Shown in pieces: positions 39,410 through 48,085 of a DNA stretch of 64,000 nucleotides. This DNA comes from Mycolicibacterium canariasense (GTDB lineage Bacteria > Actinomycetota > Actinomycetes > Mycobacteriales > Mycobacteriaceae): the NCBI RefSeq assembly GCF_002101555.1, contig NZ_LQOL01000036.1, positions 1 to 64,000 on the forward strand. The letters are read 5' to 3'. A program made the position numbers and the translations under genes. Position 1 is the first letter of the stretch. Each line of letters starts with the position of its first letter. The notes below the pieces were generated by a model. The model had not been told where the DNA came from and did not search any database. It was given only the letters and a program-made list of their open reading frames with translations.

Positions 39410-41662
39410 ATGCCGCCCGTGATGACCGATGAGCAGATCCGCGCCGATGGAGCCGCGTTGCAAAGCGCCATCGCGTACAACCAGATCCTCGGGGACGTGT
39501 CGCGCGGCAACCACAGCGGGCCGGCACTGGCCAACATCCTGGCGATGTCGACAGCCGAGCAGCGCCGCCAGCTCATCGACTGGGCACGCACCGCCTACGG
39601 CGACCGGGCGGCAGCAGACATGGCGCGGGAGCTGGACCGCCACACGCTCATCGACCCGGTGAAGCTCGCCAACACTTTCGCCGAGCAGTATCCGCGCCTG
39701 GACGCCGCGCCAGCACCCGCAGCGCCTGCGCCGGCAGCACCCGCGCCCGTCGCGGCCGGGGCGCCAGCCGATGCCCCCAGTGACGGCCGACTCTGGCTGC
39801 CCGGCAACTCGTCACTGCCTCTCCTCAGCGATGAGGCCTCCGCTGCACTCGACCGGCTCGACGCGGCGATCGAGTCCCACAACACCGCGTTGTTCGGTGT
39901 GGAGCCCGGCCTCGCGTGGTTCCCCGACGGGGCCAAGCTGCCAGTGACTGGGACCAACGTCTCTACCCTCGGCGGGGCGTACGACAAAGCCAGCACACTG
40001 ATCCCGCTGTGGCGCACGCGGATCGAAGAACTGCGCACGGCCCTGGAAGGCAGTGGCGAGTACCTGATCAATCAGCAGCTCGACTCGCTGCGGGAGCCGA
40101 TCACCCGGCTCAGCACCGCAGCGGAGGACTCGCGCCCGCTGAACACGATGGTCGCCTCCGCCGGCGTCGCAGCCAACGACACCTTCCATCAGATGCGCGG
40201 CGAAGCACTCGATAAACGCCGCCAGATCAGCGAGATCGTCGCGACCCGCGAAGGCCGGCTGACTGAAATCCCTGCTGTCGCGGCACATCTGGACAGGGCG
40301 GACGCGGCAGAACAGCGGGGACGTGACATCGGCGCGCTGGCGGCCCGCATTCCAGCCCCCGACGCCCAGGCCGCCCCGGCTACGCCGACGGCGGCTCGTC
40401 CGCTGTCAGGTTCAGCCACACCCACTTCGGCTGCCCCCGCTGCGCGGGCGGGCGGTGCACCTGCCGGTGTCAGCGGCCCCGGCTCGAGTGCGGGATCGGG
40501 CAACGCCAGCAGCGGCAAATCCACCGACGACTTGGCCAAGCTGCTCTCCGGGCTCGGAGGCAGCGCGATGCCGCAGATTCCCAACCCCGCGCAGGCCATG
40601 GCGCCCCTGGCCCAGGCTGCACAGCAGGCCGCCAAGCCGCTGGCCCAAGCCGCCGAACCGCTCAATCAGGCGGTCAAAACGATGCCAGAAGAACTGCTCA
40701 AAGCGTTGCGCGGTGCAGATCCGGCCAACGACAAGGCAGCCGCCGTCGACACCGCCGCGTCGCGGGCCGCCGACAGCGACCGAGCTGCCGCCACCTCGCC
40801 AACCGTGGTGCTGCCCGCAGCTGCCCCGGTGTCCGGACTAGGCATTCCGGGCAGCGAGGCGCGCACCCACCAGCTCGATGCCAGCGGCAAGCCGGTCGAC
40901 AAGGACGGGGACGGCAAAGTCGACAAGGATGCCGTGCCGCTGTCAAAGAAGACGGTCAAGCCGTTCGACCTGGCGGTTCCTGTTGACGGCGCCAACGTGC
41001 AGGTCGCCGGTGTGCCTGACCCACGTATCGGCGAGATGATGTTGCAGATGGCCGGTGCCGGGGAAGATCGGCCGGTCTCCGTGCTCGACGCCGCCAAGGC
41101 TGCCGGCATGGACATCACATCGCTCGGAGACCCGATCGACCCAGCCCTGGCCGAGACAGGTAACGCCGTCATCGGTACGGAGAAGTCCGGCATCTACCTC
41201 GGCGATGGCCGCGTGCTGACTTCCACTGGCGAAGTGACTGACCTGGACTCCGTCGTCGGCGAAGACGGGTTCATCGCAGAGGTGCCGCTGCCCGAGCTTC
41301 CCGACGAGACACCCGCCGGCGACGCGCCGACGGCGCTGTCATCGGCCGGTGCGGCCCCGTTGCCCCCGCTGGAGCCGTTGCCGCCCCAGGCAGCCGTTCC
41401 CGCAGCGGACGTGACAGCGCCTCCTCCCGCGGCTGAACCCGCGCCTGCAGCTCCCACCCCGCCGGAGGCTGGTACAGCACCCGCCCCTGCGCCCGCACCC
41501 GCCGAGCCCGCCGAGCCCGCCGAGCCCGCCGCACCCGCCGAGCCCGCGCCGCCGGTGGCCACACCTGCGCCGCCGGCGCAGGCACCCGCCGATGAGTCCG
41601 CACCGCGCGGTACCGGCGGGCTGCCGCAGCAGGTCGCTTACCAGGGCCGTGCACTGGGCTGA
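39410..41662 (+). CDS. Large Ala/Pro-rich ESX-type secreted candidate
   Basis: A 750-residue protein starting after an AGGAG. It has an N-terminal helical domain (about 1-100), an Ala/Pro linker, a second helical domain (about 125-300, GGAYDKASTLIPLWRTRIEEL), a low-complexity middle, a beta-rich domain (about 485-640) beginning with an EF-hand-like DKDGDGKVDKDA, and an Ala/Pro tail. There is no Sec signal. Helical N-terminus plus low-complexity C-terminus and the downstream EspG-like and ESX-like genes suggest an Esp-type ESX substrate; I do not recognise the exact family. Confidence 0.55.
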   Translation: MPPVMTDEQIRADGAALQSAIAYNQILGDVSRGNHSGPALANILAMSTAEQRRQLIDWARTAYGDRAAADMARELDRHTLIDPVKLANTFAEQYPRLDAAPAPAAPAPAAPAPVAAGAPADAPSDGRLWLPGNSSLPLLSDEASAALDRLDAAIESHNTALFGVEPGLAWFPDGAKLPVTGTNVSTLGGAYDKASTLIPLWRTRIEELRTALEGSGEYLINQQLDSLREPITRLSTAAEDSRPLNTMVASAGVAANDTFHQMRGEALDKRRQISEIVATREGRLTEIPAVAAHLDRADAAEQRGRDIGALAARIPAPDAQAAPATPTAARPLSGSATPTSAAPAARAGGAPAGVSGPGSSAGSGNASSGKSTDDLAKLLSGLGGSAMPQIPNPAQAMAPLAQAAQQAAKPLAQAAEPLNQAVKTMPEELLKALRGADPANDKAAAVDTAASRAADSDRAAATSPTVVLPAAAPVSGLGIPGSEARTHQLDASGKPVDKDGDGKVDKDAVPLSKKTVKPFDLAVPVDGANVQVAGVPDPRIGEMMLQMAGAGEDRPVSVLDAAKAAGMDITSLGDPIDPALAETGNAVIGTEKSGIYLGDGRVLTSTGEVTDLDSVVGEDGFIAEVPLPELPDETPAGDAPTALSSAGAAPLPPLEPLPPQAAVPAADVTAPPPAAEPAPAAPTPPEAGTAPAPAPAPAEPAEPAEPAAPAEPAPPVATPAPPAQAPADESAPRGTGGLPQQVAYQGRALG

Positions 41663-41724
41663 CCTCCTCACGGTGTGCGCGCCGCCTGCGCTGACCGGCT
41701 GCATTTCTGGGCATCATCACCGCC

Positions 41725-43029
41725 GTGATTGATCCGCGACTGCAAGCCCTACTCGACAGCACGGCCCCCGCCCCGGACGACGCTGCAGACCGCGCCGCCG
41801 AAACGGCAGCAGAGGCGGCCGGAGGCCGCCCCAGCGACGAGGCACAGGCCCGCCGGCACTCGCTCATCGACCTGGCAGCAGAACACAACCCGCAGATTGC
41901 CCCGATCGCCGAGGCAGCCAAGTCCGAGATCCGCATGGGCGCCGACGGAACGCTGATCGTCTCCCCCGCCCTGCGCGCAGCGATGCGCGCACTGGTCCCA
42001 GGACGTGACAAGGCGCCCACCGATGGCACGCACCGCAGCATCGGCGAGTGGCTATCGGCCGACAACGCCGCAGCCGCACCGGTCACTGAGACATCGCCGT
42101 ATTTCACGGTGTCGCACTGGCATTGGCTGGCGGCTACCGGGAAGGTCCGCCGGATGCCCGCCGAGCTGGGGCCGACGTTTCCGCACCTGCTGACCTCCGA
42201 AGCCCAGATCACCCACGACCTCACCGCGTGGGGCGCGCTGGATCCACAGGGACGCTTGACAGCCGAGGCCGAAGCGATGTTCGGCGCAGTCACCGGCCAC
42301 GCCAACCTCACCGTGTACGGCACCGTACTGCTCTACGCACAGCGACGCGCTCGCGCCCAGGTGCCGCCAGAGCTCAAACAGTTCGGACTGGAGGCCGCCG
42401 TGCGCGACGTGCCCCGGGTGACGTTCGTGATCGGCCTGACGACGCGGGAAGTGGTATGCGCGCTGGTCAACAACATCAGCGTGGTGTTCACCCGCCGACT
42501 GCGCCGCGCCGACGAGGCCACCGACGCCGCATCGGCGATCCTGGAGTTGCTGAACCCCGACGGGGGCTGGCCGGCCTATCCGCTGCCGCGCCCAATCGTG
42601 CTGCCCGCCGCGGTCGTCGACGAACTGGCCGGCGACAAAGCCGCCGCCGCGCTCTTTGATGCCGATGTAGATACCGATGTAGATGCAGACGCATTTGCCG
42701 ACGACACCGCAGCTCGTGAGCGCACCCGTGCGGCCACTACCCGGCTACTGCGGGCAGCCAAAACGCCGGCAGCATCACAGACAGCCATCGCCGAAATCGC
42801 CGCGTCAACCACTCACGCGCTGGCACAAATAACCGTGTCTACCAGCAATGTTGATGTCCCCCGCGGTGATCCCGGCGCGTTGGCGCTGGTGTTTCTGCGC
42901 GGCAAGGGGATCGTGGCGTCCTACCCGACCAGTTCAGGGAAGTTTCGGCGCATCACCTACACGTCCGGCAACGCGACCGGTATCACACACGGGATAAATG
43001 CGTTAATCGATGCTTACAACGGGGGCTGA
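41725..43029 (+). CDS. espG: EspG-like ESX secretion chaperone
   Basis: A 434-residue protein from GTG 41725. The C-terminal half has the pattern of EspG proteins: a strand VVFTRRLRRADEATDAASAI, PRPIVLPAAVVDEL, and the terminal GKFRRITYTSGNATGITHGINALI, which corresponds to the family's final beta strand and helix. The N-terminal 130 residues are an extra region. EspG proteins bind PE-PPE pairs in the cytosol and deliver them to their own ESX system. No PE/PPE or Ecc genes are in the window, so its client may be the neighbouring large protein or a chromosomal substrate. Confidence 0.65.
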   Translation: MIDPRLQALLDSTAPAPDDAADRAAETAAEAAGGRPSDEAQARRHSLIDLAAEHNPQIAPIAEAAKSEIRMGADGTLIVSPALRAAMRALVPGRDKAPTDGTHRSIGEWLSADNAAAAPVTETSPYFTVSHWHWLAATGKVRRMPAELGPTFPHLLTSEAQITHDLTAWGALDPQGRLTAEAEAMFGAVTGHANLTVYGTVLLYAQRRARAQVPPELKQFGLEAAVRDVPRVTFVIGLTTREVVCALVNNISVVFTRRLRRADEATDAASAILELLNPDGGWPAYPLPRPIVLPAAVVDELAGDKAAAALFDADVDTDVDADAFADDTAARERTRAATTRLLRAAKTPAASQTAIAEIAASTTHALAQITVSTSNVDVPRGDPGALALVFLRGKGIVASYPTSSGKFRRITYTSGNATGITHGINALIDAYNGG

Positions 43030-43093
43030 TTCTGCATCCTGCGTTACCCTGTGACCAGGAACATCCTCGATCGACAAAGGTAATGGAGACACC

Positions 43094-43393
43094 ATGTCAC
43101 TTGTGGGCATCACCCCCGAAGAAGCTCTCGCCATCTGCGACGACTTGCAGGGGCACACCGACGCGATGCGTGTCCGCCTCGACGCGCTCGGGTCCAACAT
43201 CGCCGACCTGGCCGGCGCGCACTACATCTCGGCGACAATGACCGCCTTCCAGACGAAGTTCGAATCCGAGTCGCGCAAGCAGCTCACCGACGTCCTCAAC
43301 ACCGCCGACGCAGCGGTCGCCGGTACCCGCGAAGTGATCCGCGTTCAGATGGAGCGCCAGGAGAACGAGGGCGCCGCGATCCTCCGGGTGTAG
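43094..43393 (+). CDS. ESX-like 100-residue helical protein (WXG100 type)
   Basis: A 99-residue all-helical protein (SLVGITPEEALAICDDLQGH, then a turn at LAGAHYISA, then a second long helix). Size, helix-turn-helix hairpin shape and pairing with a similar gene 39 bases downstream point to the WXG100/ESAT-6 superfamily, though the W-x-G is replaced (AHYI). Probably forms a heterodimer with the next product. Confidence 0.65.
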   Translation: MSLVGITPEEALAICDDLQGHTDAMRVRLDALGSNIADLAGAHYISATMTAFQTKFESESRKQLTDVLNTADAAVAGTREVIRVQMERQENEGAAILRV

Positions 43394-43432
43394 CGGAACC
43401 ACCGAAACCGAACTAGGAAAAGGACTTAGAAC

Positions 43433-43735
43433 ATGGCCGCAGGAAAACTCCACCTCGACATCCCCGGTGCCAGCTCCGATGTCGCGGACCTCGAAAAGGA
43501 TCTCGCGATCCTGCAGGACGAGGCCAGCCAGCAGCTGACCTCGTATCAGAAGCTGTCCGGCTCCGTTCAGGGTGTTGGCATGGACTCGGCCACCGAGTTC
43601 TCCCAGCAGCAGAACGCCGCGATCAACAGCGTCCACGATGTCGTGAAGCAGTGCACCTCCACGACCAACCAGGCGATCGCCGAAACCATCGGCTACGACC
43701 AGAGCATCGCCGGCGGCAAGATGACCGGGGCGTAG
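43433..43735 (+). CDS. ESX-like 100-residue helical protein, second of the pair
   Basis: A 100-residue helical protein (DVADLEKDLAILQDEASQQL, a turn near SVQGVGMDS, then a second helix) ending TIGYDQSIAGGKMTGA. It lacks a canonical WxG, having VQG-V-G at the turn. Preceded by AGGAAAAGGA. A strong terminator follows at once, so the ESX-like group ends here. Confidence 0.65.
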   Translation: MAAGKLHLDIPGASSDVADLEKDLAILQDEASQQLTSYQKLSGSVQGVGMDSATEFSQQQNAAINSVHDVVKQCTSTTNQAIAETIGYDQSIAGGKMTGA

Positions 43736-43760
43736 CCGACCTCCCCCTCCGGCAAACCCC

Positions 43761-43798
43761 GAGAGCCCCGCAACGATTACTCGTTGCGGGGCTCTTTG
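43761..43798 (+). terminator. Intrinsic terminator after the ESX-like pair
   Basis: A perfect stem of at least 14 bp (GAGCCCCGCAACGA and complement) with a TTAC loop at 43763-43794, followed by TTT. It closes the ESX-like operon and insulates hsdM. Confidence 0.85.
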
Positions 43799-43869
43799 CT
43801 GTTCGGAGTGCGTGCGCCGACCTCCCCCATACCGCCACCGGCTGCGGTTACAGTTCATCCACGCAGGAC

Positions 43870-44829
43870 GTGACAGAGGGGAAGATCAGCTTGAGCAAGC
43901 TGGGCAATTTCGTGTGGGGCATCGCTGATCAGCTGCGCGGGGTCTATAAGCCGCACCAGTACGGCGGGGTGATCCTGCCGTTCACGATCCTGCGGCGACT
44001 GGACTGCATCCTGGAACCCACCCGCGACGAGGTGCGCGCCCTGGCCGACAAGTACAGCGGCGGCGCACTCGACGTGAAGGTGAAACAGAAGACCAAGCTC
44101 GGGTTCTACAACACCAGTGCCTTCGACTTTGACCTGCTGCTGAAAGAGCCCGAGGGCCTGCGCGCCAACCTGATGGAATACATCACCAGTTTCTCGGCCA
44201 ACATCGACGTCTTCGAGCGCTTCAAGTTCGAAAACGAGCTGGCCACCCTGGACGAGAAGAACCGGCTCTACCTGATCGCCTCCGAGTTCGCCGAGGTCGA
44301 CCTGCACCCCGACACGGTGCCCAACGCTGAGATGGGTGACCTATTCGAGTTCCTGATTTTCAAGTTCGCGGAGGCCTCCAACGAGGAGGCCGGCGAGCAC
44401 TACACACCGCGCGATGCGATCCGGCTGATGGTCGACCTGCTGTTCGCCGAGGCCAACGAGGCACTGCTGGAGCCGGGCACCATCCGCTCCATCTACGACC
44501 CCACCGCGGGTACCGGCGGCATGCTCTCGGTCGCCGAGGAACGGCTCCTGGAGCGAAACCCCGATGCGCGGCTGCGCCTCTACGGCCAGGAGATCAACGA
44601 CCAGTCCTATGCCATCTGCAAGTCCGACATGCTCGCCAAAGGCCAGGACGCCGGCAATATCCGCCTCGGTGACACCCTGTCCGATGATCAGTTCTGGGAC
44701 CGCACCTTCGACTACTGCATGTCGAACCCGCCGTTCCGTAAAATGTCGGTGTGTTGTGGCAGGTTCTGTTGCTGTGGAACAACACGACGACGGCTCCCGC
44801 TGGAGGCTGTGTTGGGCGCGGCAGCCTAG
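43870..44829 (+). pseudogene. hsdM: hsdM 5' part, interrupted by the mobile element
   Basis: Type I restriction-modification methyltransferase subunit. The start is GTG 43870 or TTG 43891. The HsdM N-terminal helical domain (GNFVWGIADQLRGVYKPHQYG) and the SAM-binding motif I (YDPTAGTGGML, residues about 218-228) are intact. The gene runs into catalytic motif IV at MSNPP, then crosses the element's left end at about 44733 and reads about 30 foreign codons before a stop. The missing remainder is at 60351-61250. The truncated protein lacks the full NPP(F/Y) site and should not methylate. Confidence 0.9.
44733..44756 (+). repeat. Left terminal inverted repeat of the element
   Basis: GTTCCGTA (44733-44740) and GTGTTG (44751-44756), the two conserved blocks, appear inverted at the right end. 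The last base group overlaps the proposed GTG start of the first recombinase. Confidence 0.6.
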
Positions 44830-46261
44830 CCGGCCGTACACCGCGAGGTCCGATGTCCTTGCAGACTTCCCGGACCTAGCCGAGCGTGAGGCTGCGCTCG
44901 GAATTCGCCCCGGGCAGCCGTTCCTCCTGATGGCCGATGGTCGACCGGACGTTGAGGTCCTGGAATTCTTCCGGTCAGCAGCGTTCCAATCGTTGGCGGC
45001 CGGGTCGCAGGAGTCCTACGCTCCGGACATCCAGCTGTTTCTCTCCTTCCTGTCCGTTCAAGGCATCGACTGGAAAACAGCGACGTTCGAGCATCTTGCC
45101 GACTATGAGTTCTGGCGGCGACGCGACCAGGAGAACCCGGATCGTGTTGGTGCAGCGACGTTTTCACGGGATCTGGCGGCAATCAAGAAGTTCTACGACT
45201 GGCAGCAGTGGCGGGGCAACGTGGCTGTTTCTCCTGTCAGCCGGCACAAATCCAGCTCCACTGGGGACTCGGACTCCACGCGGTTGCAACCGAGTGCTGT
45301 CCGCTCGGTCCAATTGAAGTGGCTGACGCCCCGAGCGTACAAACGCTGGCGCGACGTCGGCCTCGGCGGCTACCGCGGCGACGGGCGACGGGATGCGACC
45401 TGGAGAGGACGCAACGACGGCCGCAACCTGGCTTTCGCCGAAGCGCTATGGTCGAGCGGGCTGCGACTGCGTGAAGCCGGAACACTGGTCCTGGGAGAAC
45501 TCCCCAACGCTGACAACCAAGTGCGCTACGCGAAAGCCCGAGTCAGTCAAGCCGTCGCGAAAGGTCGTGGCCGTGATTTCTGGATCAGTACCGCAGCACT
45601 GAAACACATTGACAATTACTGTATTTCAACCCGAGCGGCCGCCGTTCACCGAGCCCGTTCTGAAGGTCGTTACGACGCACTGACCGACATCAAGATCGTC
45701 GACACGGTGGACCATCACCGCCGTGTCCACTTCACCAACCGGGACGGCAGTAAGGGGACGGTACCGCTGGACAGTCTCGACGCGGATGATCGGCTCAACT
45801 TTTACATCACCACTGATCGCGGGCTCGAACCATGGATGGTGTGGCTGTCCGAAGCCGGTTTGCCGTTGCCGTACCGCACCTGGGAGGCGATCTTCTCCAC
45901 GGCCAACGATCGGTGTCAGACCCTTGGGGTAGACATCCATTGTCACCCGCATATGCTGCGCCACTCGTTCGCCCTGAGGATGTTGGTCACATTGATCTAC
46001 GCACACGAACGCAAGATGGGCATCACCCCTGCCGAACGGCGCGAGTACCGCCATATCTTCGGTGATCCTTGGATTTTGGTTCAAACACTGCTGGGCCACG
46101 CAAGCCTGGAAACCACACGCAACTGCTATCTCGAACCCGTGTCGGGCCTGCAGGTAGACCTCTTCCTCAATGACGACCTCGCCGAGGACGCATCGATCGC
46201 CGATTTCATCACGCACATCGCGGCGGCGGCTCCCGGCATCGTCGACACCGAGGAGCAGTGA
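44756..46261 (+). CDS. Tyrosine recombinase A (TnpA-like)
   Basis: About 501 residues if started at the first in-frame GTG inside the element (44756); an upstream frame runs back into hsdM and is not real. It has a core-binding domain (PDIQLFLSFLSVQGIDWKTA) and a catalytic domain with SSGLRLREAGTL (Arg), HPHMLRHSFALRML (His-x-x-Arg-His) and LLGHASLETTRNCYLEPV (Tyr nucleophile). The full R-H-R-Y set is visible, so it should be active in strand exchange. Three bases separate it from recombinase B. Confidence 0.85.
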   Translation: MAGSVAVEQHDDGSRWRLCWARQPSRPYTARSDVLADFPDLAEREAALGIRPGQPFLLMADGRPDVEVLEFFRSAAFQSLAAGSQESYAPDIQLFLSFLSVQGIDWKTATFEHLADYEFWRRRDQENPDRVGAATFSRDLAAIKKFYDWQQWRGNVAVSPVSRHKSSSTGDSDSTRLQPSAVRSVQLKWLTPRAYKRWRDVGLGGYRGDGRRDATWRGRNDGRNLAFAEALWSSGLRLREAGTLVLGELPNADNQVRYAKARVSQAVAKGRGRDFWISTAALKHIDNYCISTRAAAVHRARSEGRYDALTDIKIVDTVDHHRRVHFTNRDGSKGTVPLDSLDADDRLNFYITTDRGLEPWMVWLSEAGLPLPYRTWEAIFSTANDRCQTLGVDIHCHPHMLRHSFALRMLVTLIYAHERKMGITPAERREYRHIFGDPWILVQTLLGHASLETTRNCYLEPVSGLQVDLFLNDDLAEDASIADFITHIAAAAPGIVDTEEQ

Positions 46262-46264
46262 GCG

Positions 46265-48085
46265 GTGGCTTCCCGTAGGGCAGCGGCACTCCCGGCAGGC
46301 AAGTACGCCCGCCCCAGCACGGTAGACGCTGAGCTTCGGCAGCTCTGTTTCACCGACGAGGCGGGACGCACACGGACATTCTCATTCGATGACGTCCACG
46401 GGCCCGCTGAACTGATCGACGACCTGGTGACCGCACTGGCGAACGGTTCCCAATCCGGTGGTCGTTGGCGCACACTGGCGACCGTTGATGCGGCGGTGAG
46501 CGCCGCGCGGCAACTGATCACCTACCTGGGTACGGAGTTTCCTGAGGTCCACTCGGTCGCCGATTTCGGGCCCGAGGTGTGGTGGGCGTGGCGGACTGTC
46601 AAGGAAAGCCAGGCCCGCTGGCCGGGGCAAGTGAACCTCATGCGAACCGTGTTGTCGGAGTCCCCGCGACTTCCCGAAACCACACGGAAGGCGATGCGCG
46701 CGAAGGCGGTCAAGCCTCGGAAACGATTGCCGGAGAATGATTCCTACAGTCGCGACGAGTTCGAGCGGATCCGCAGTGCCGCCAAGGGTGAGGTCCGCCA
46801 AGCGCTCCGCAGGATCCGCACCAACACCGAGAAGCTGCACCGGTTCCGCGAGGTCGGTGATGTCGGTGACGGGATCACGTTCAATGTCGGCGGGGCACGG
46901 TGGAGTACCGGATCGCTCCTGGAATATCTGTCGCGAAACGGGATGCTTCCCTCTCAGTACCTCGCTAACCGTGTGGTATTGAAGGGCCGCTTCGACCTGA
47001 CTGGCGTGTCGAGTCCGGCGCAGGCGCTGTTCCCGTCGATCCGGGAAATCTATTGCCTGATGGTCCTTCTCGTGTGCGAACGAGGGTTCAACCTCTCCGT
47101 GATGGACAACCTCACCGTGACGTCGTTCAGGGCATCCGACGGTGCCTCAGAAGACCCGGTGTACACCGTCAACACCGACAAACCGAGAAGAGGAACCAAG
47201 CGCTACAGCGCCGAAATCCTCGCCGGCGAGGCCGGGAAGCTCTGGGAGAATGCCGTCCGCCTGACCGAGCCGTGCCGCACCGCACTCGATGCACTCGGAA
47301 CCCCGTCGGAGAAGTTGCTCATCGCCCACCGGCATAAGAACCTCACCAACGAGGGCCCGTTCCGGCGGGAATGGTTGACCGCGGGCATCGGCGATCACTA
47401 CATGGCCGATGCCGGCCTGCTGGCAGACGACGGCACACCGTTGCGGGTGAGTCTGCGACGGTTGCGGTTGTCCGAGCAGGTGTTGAACCAACATGCCCGG
47501 CAGAACAGCGAATCCGTCAGCGAAGACACCTACCGCAGCCCTGACCCGGCCACCGCAGAAGGGGCCGCCGACACCATCATTGACGGGCAGGCCGATGCCG
47601 TCGCCCACGCCAGGGCCACGGTTGCCATCCGCTCGATGAGTGCCGCCGAAGTGATTGCGGCCCGCAGAGATCCGAAAACCGCCGCGACACAACTGGGTAT
47701 CCCGGTGCCGACACTGAAGCTGCTGCTTGCAGGACACCTCGATACCGCCACCACCGCGTGCACCGACTTCTTGAACAGCCCGTTCGCCGCCACCGCGGGC
47801 GAACCGTGCCCGGCCTCGTTCTTCGCCTGCTTTACCTGCACGAACGCCGTTATCACTCCCGCGCATCTACCGCGCCTGGTCACACTGCTGGATGCCCTCG
47901 ATAATGTCGCCACGCTCGTCGCGCCGGCCCGGTGGGAGACGGACTACCGGGACCATTACGCCCGACTGCAAGCGATTCTCGACCAGAACGCGACCAAGGC
48001 CGAGATCGGCGATGCCCGCCGCCACGTCACCGACGCTGACCGTGAAGTCGTCACTGCGCTCCTCGGAAGGAATCTCGACGCGTGA
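46265..48085 (+). CDS. Tyrosine recombinase-like B (TnpB-like)
   Basis: A 606-residue protein from GTG 46265. The C-terminal region follows recombinase topology: LVCERGFNLSVMDNLTV (first Arg position), VSLRRLRLSEQ (where His-x-x-Arg is expected, His replaced) and SEDTYRSPD (candidate Tyr). The final 150 residues include a possible zinc-like CPASFFACFTC. The degenerate box suggests a partner rather than the main catalyst, as in other two- or three-recombinase transposons. Overlaps recombinase C by 4 bases. Confidence 0.75.
   Translation: MASRRAAALPAGKYARPSTVDAELRQLCFTDEAGRTRTFSFDDVHGPAELIDDLVTALANGSQSGGRWRTLATVDAAVSAARQLITYLGTEFPEVHSVADFGPEVWWAWRTVKESQARWPGQVNLMRTVLSESPRLPETTRKAMRAKAVKPRKRLPENDSYSRDEFERIRSAAKGEVRQALRRIRTNTEKLHRFREVGDVGDGITFNVGGARWSTGSLLEYLSRNGMLPSQYLANRVVLKGRFDLTGVSSPAQALFPSIREIYCLMVLLVCERGFNLSVMDNLTVTSFRASDGASEDPVYTVNTDKPRRGTKRYSAEILAGEAGKLWENAVRLTEPCRTALDALGTPSEKLLIAHRHKNLTNEGPFRREWLTAGIGDHYMADAGLLADDGTPLRVSLRRLRLSEQVLNQHARQNSESVSEDTYRSPDPATAEGAADTIIDGQADAVAHARATVAIRSMSAAEVIAARRDPKTAATQLGIPVPTLKLLLAGHLDTATTACTDFLNSPFAATAGEPCPASFFACFTCTNAVITPAHLPRLVTLLDALDNVATLVAPARWETDYRDHYARLQAILDQNATKAEIGDARRHVTDADREVVTALLGRNLDA

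Larger units (their letters stand above)
13986..43875. repeat. Dispersed GGACGTGACA word, 11 copies
   Basis: By eye: plus strand starts at 14673, 21474, 33244, 37402, 40319, 41407, 42001 and 43866; minus strand copies at 13986-13995, 32745-32754 and 39252-39261. Six copies extend to AGGACGTGACA and several to GGACGTGACAG. Both intergenic and coding copies exist. None was noticed in 1-13.9 kb or 44-64 kb. Confidence 0.6.

Noticed and set aside
44564..44755. Start of recombinase A within hsdM
   Set aside because: The frame is open upstream, but those bases encode HsdM in another frame; the element's left end is at 44733, so the real start must lie after it.
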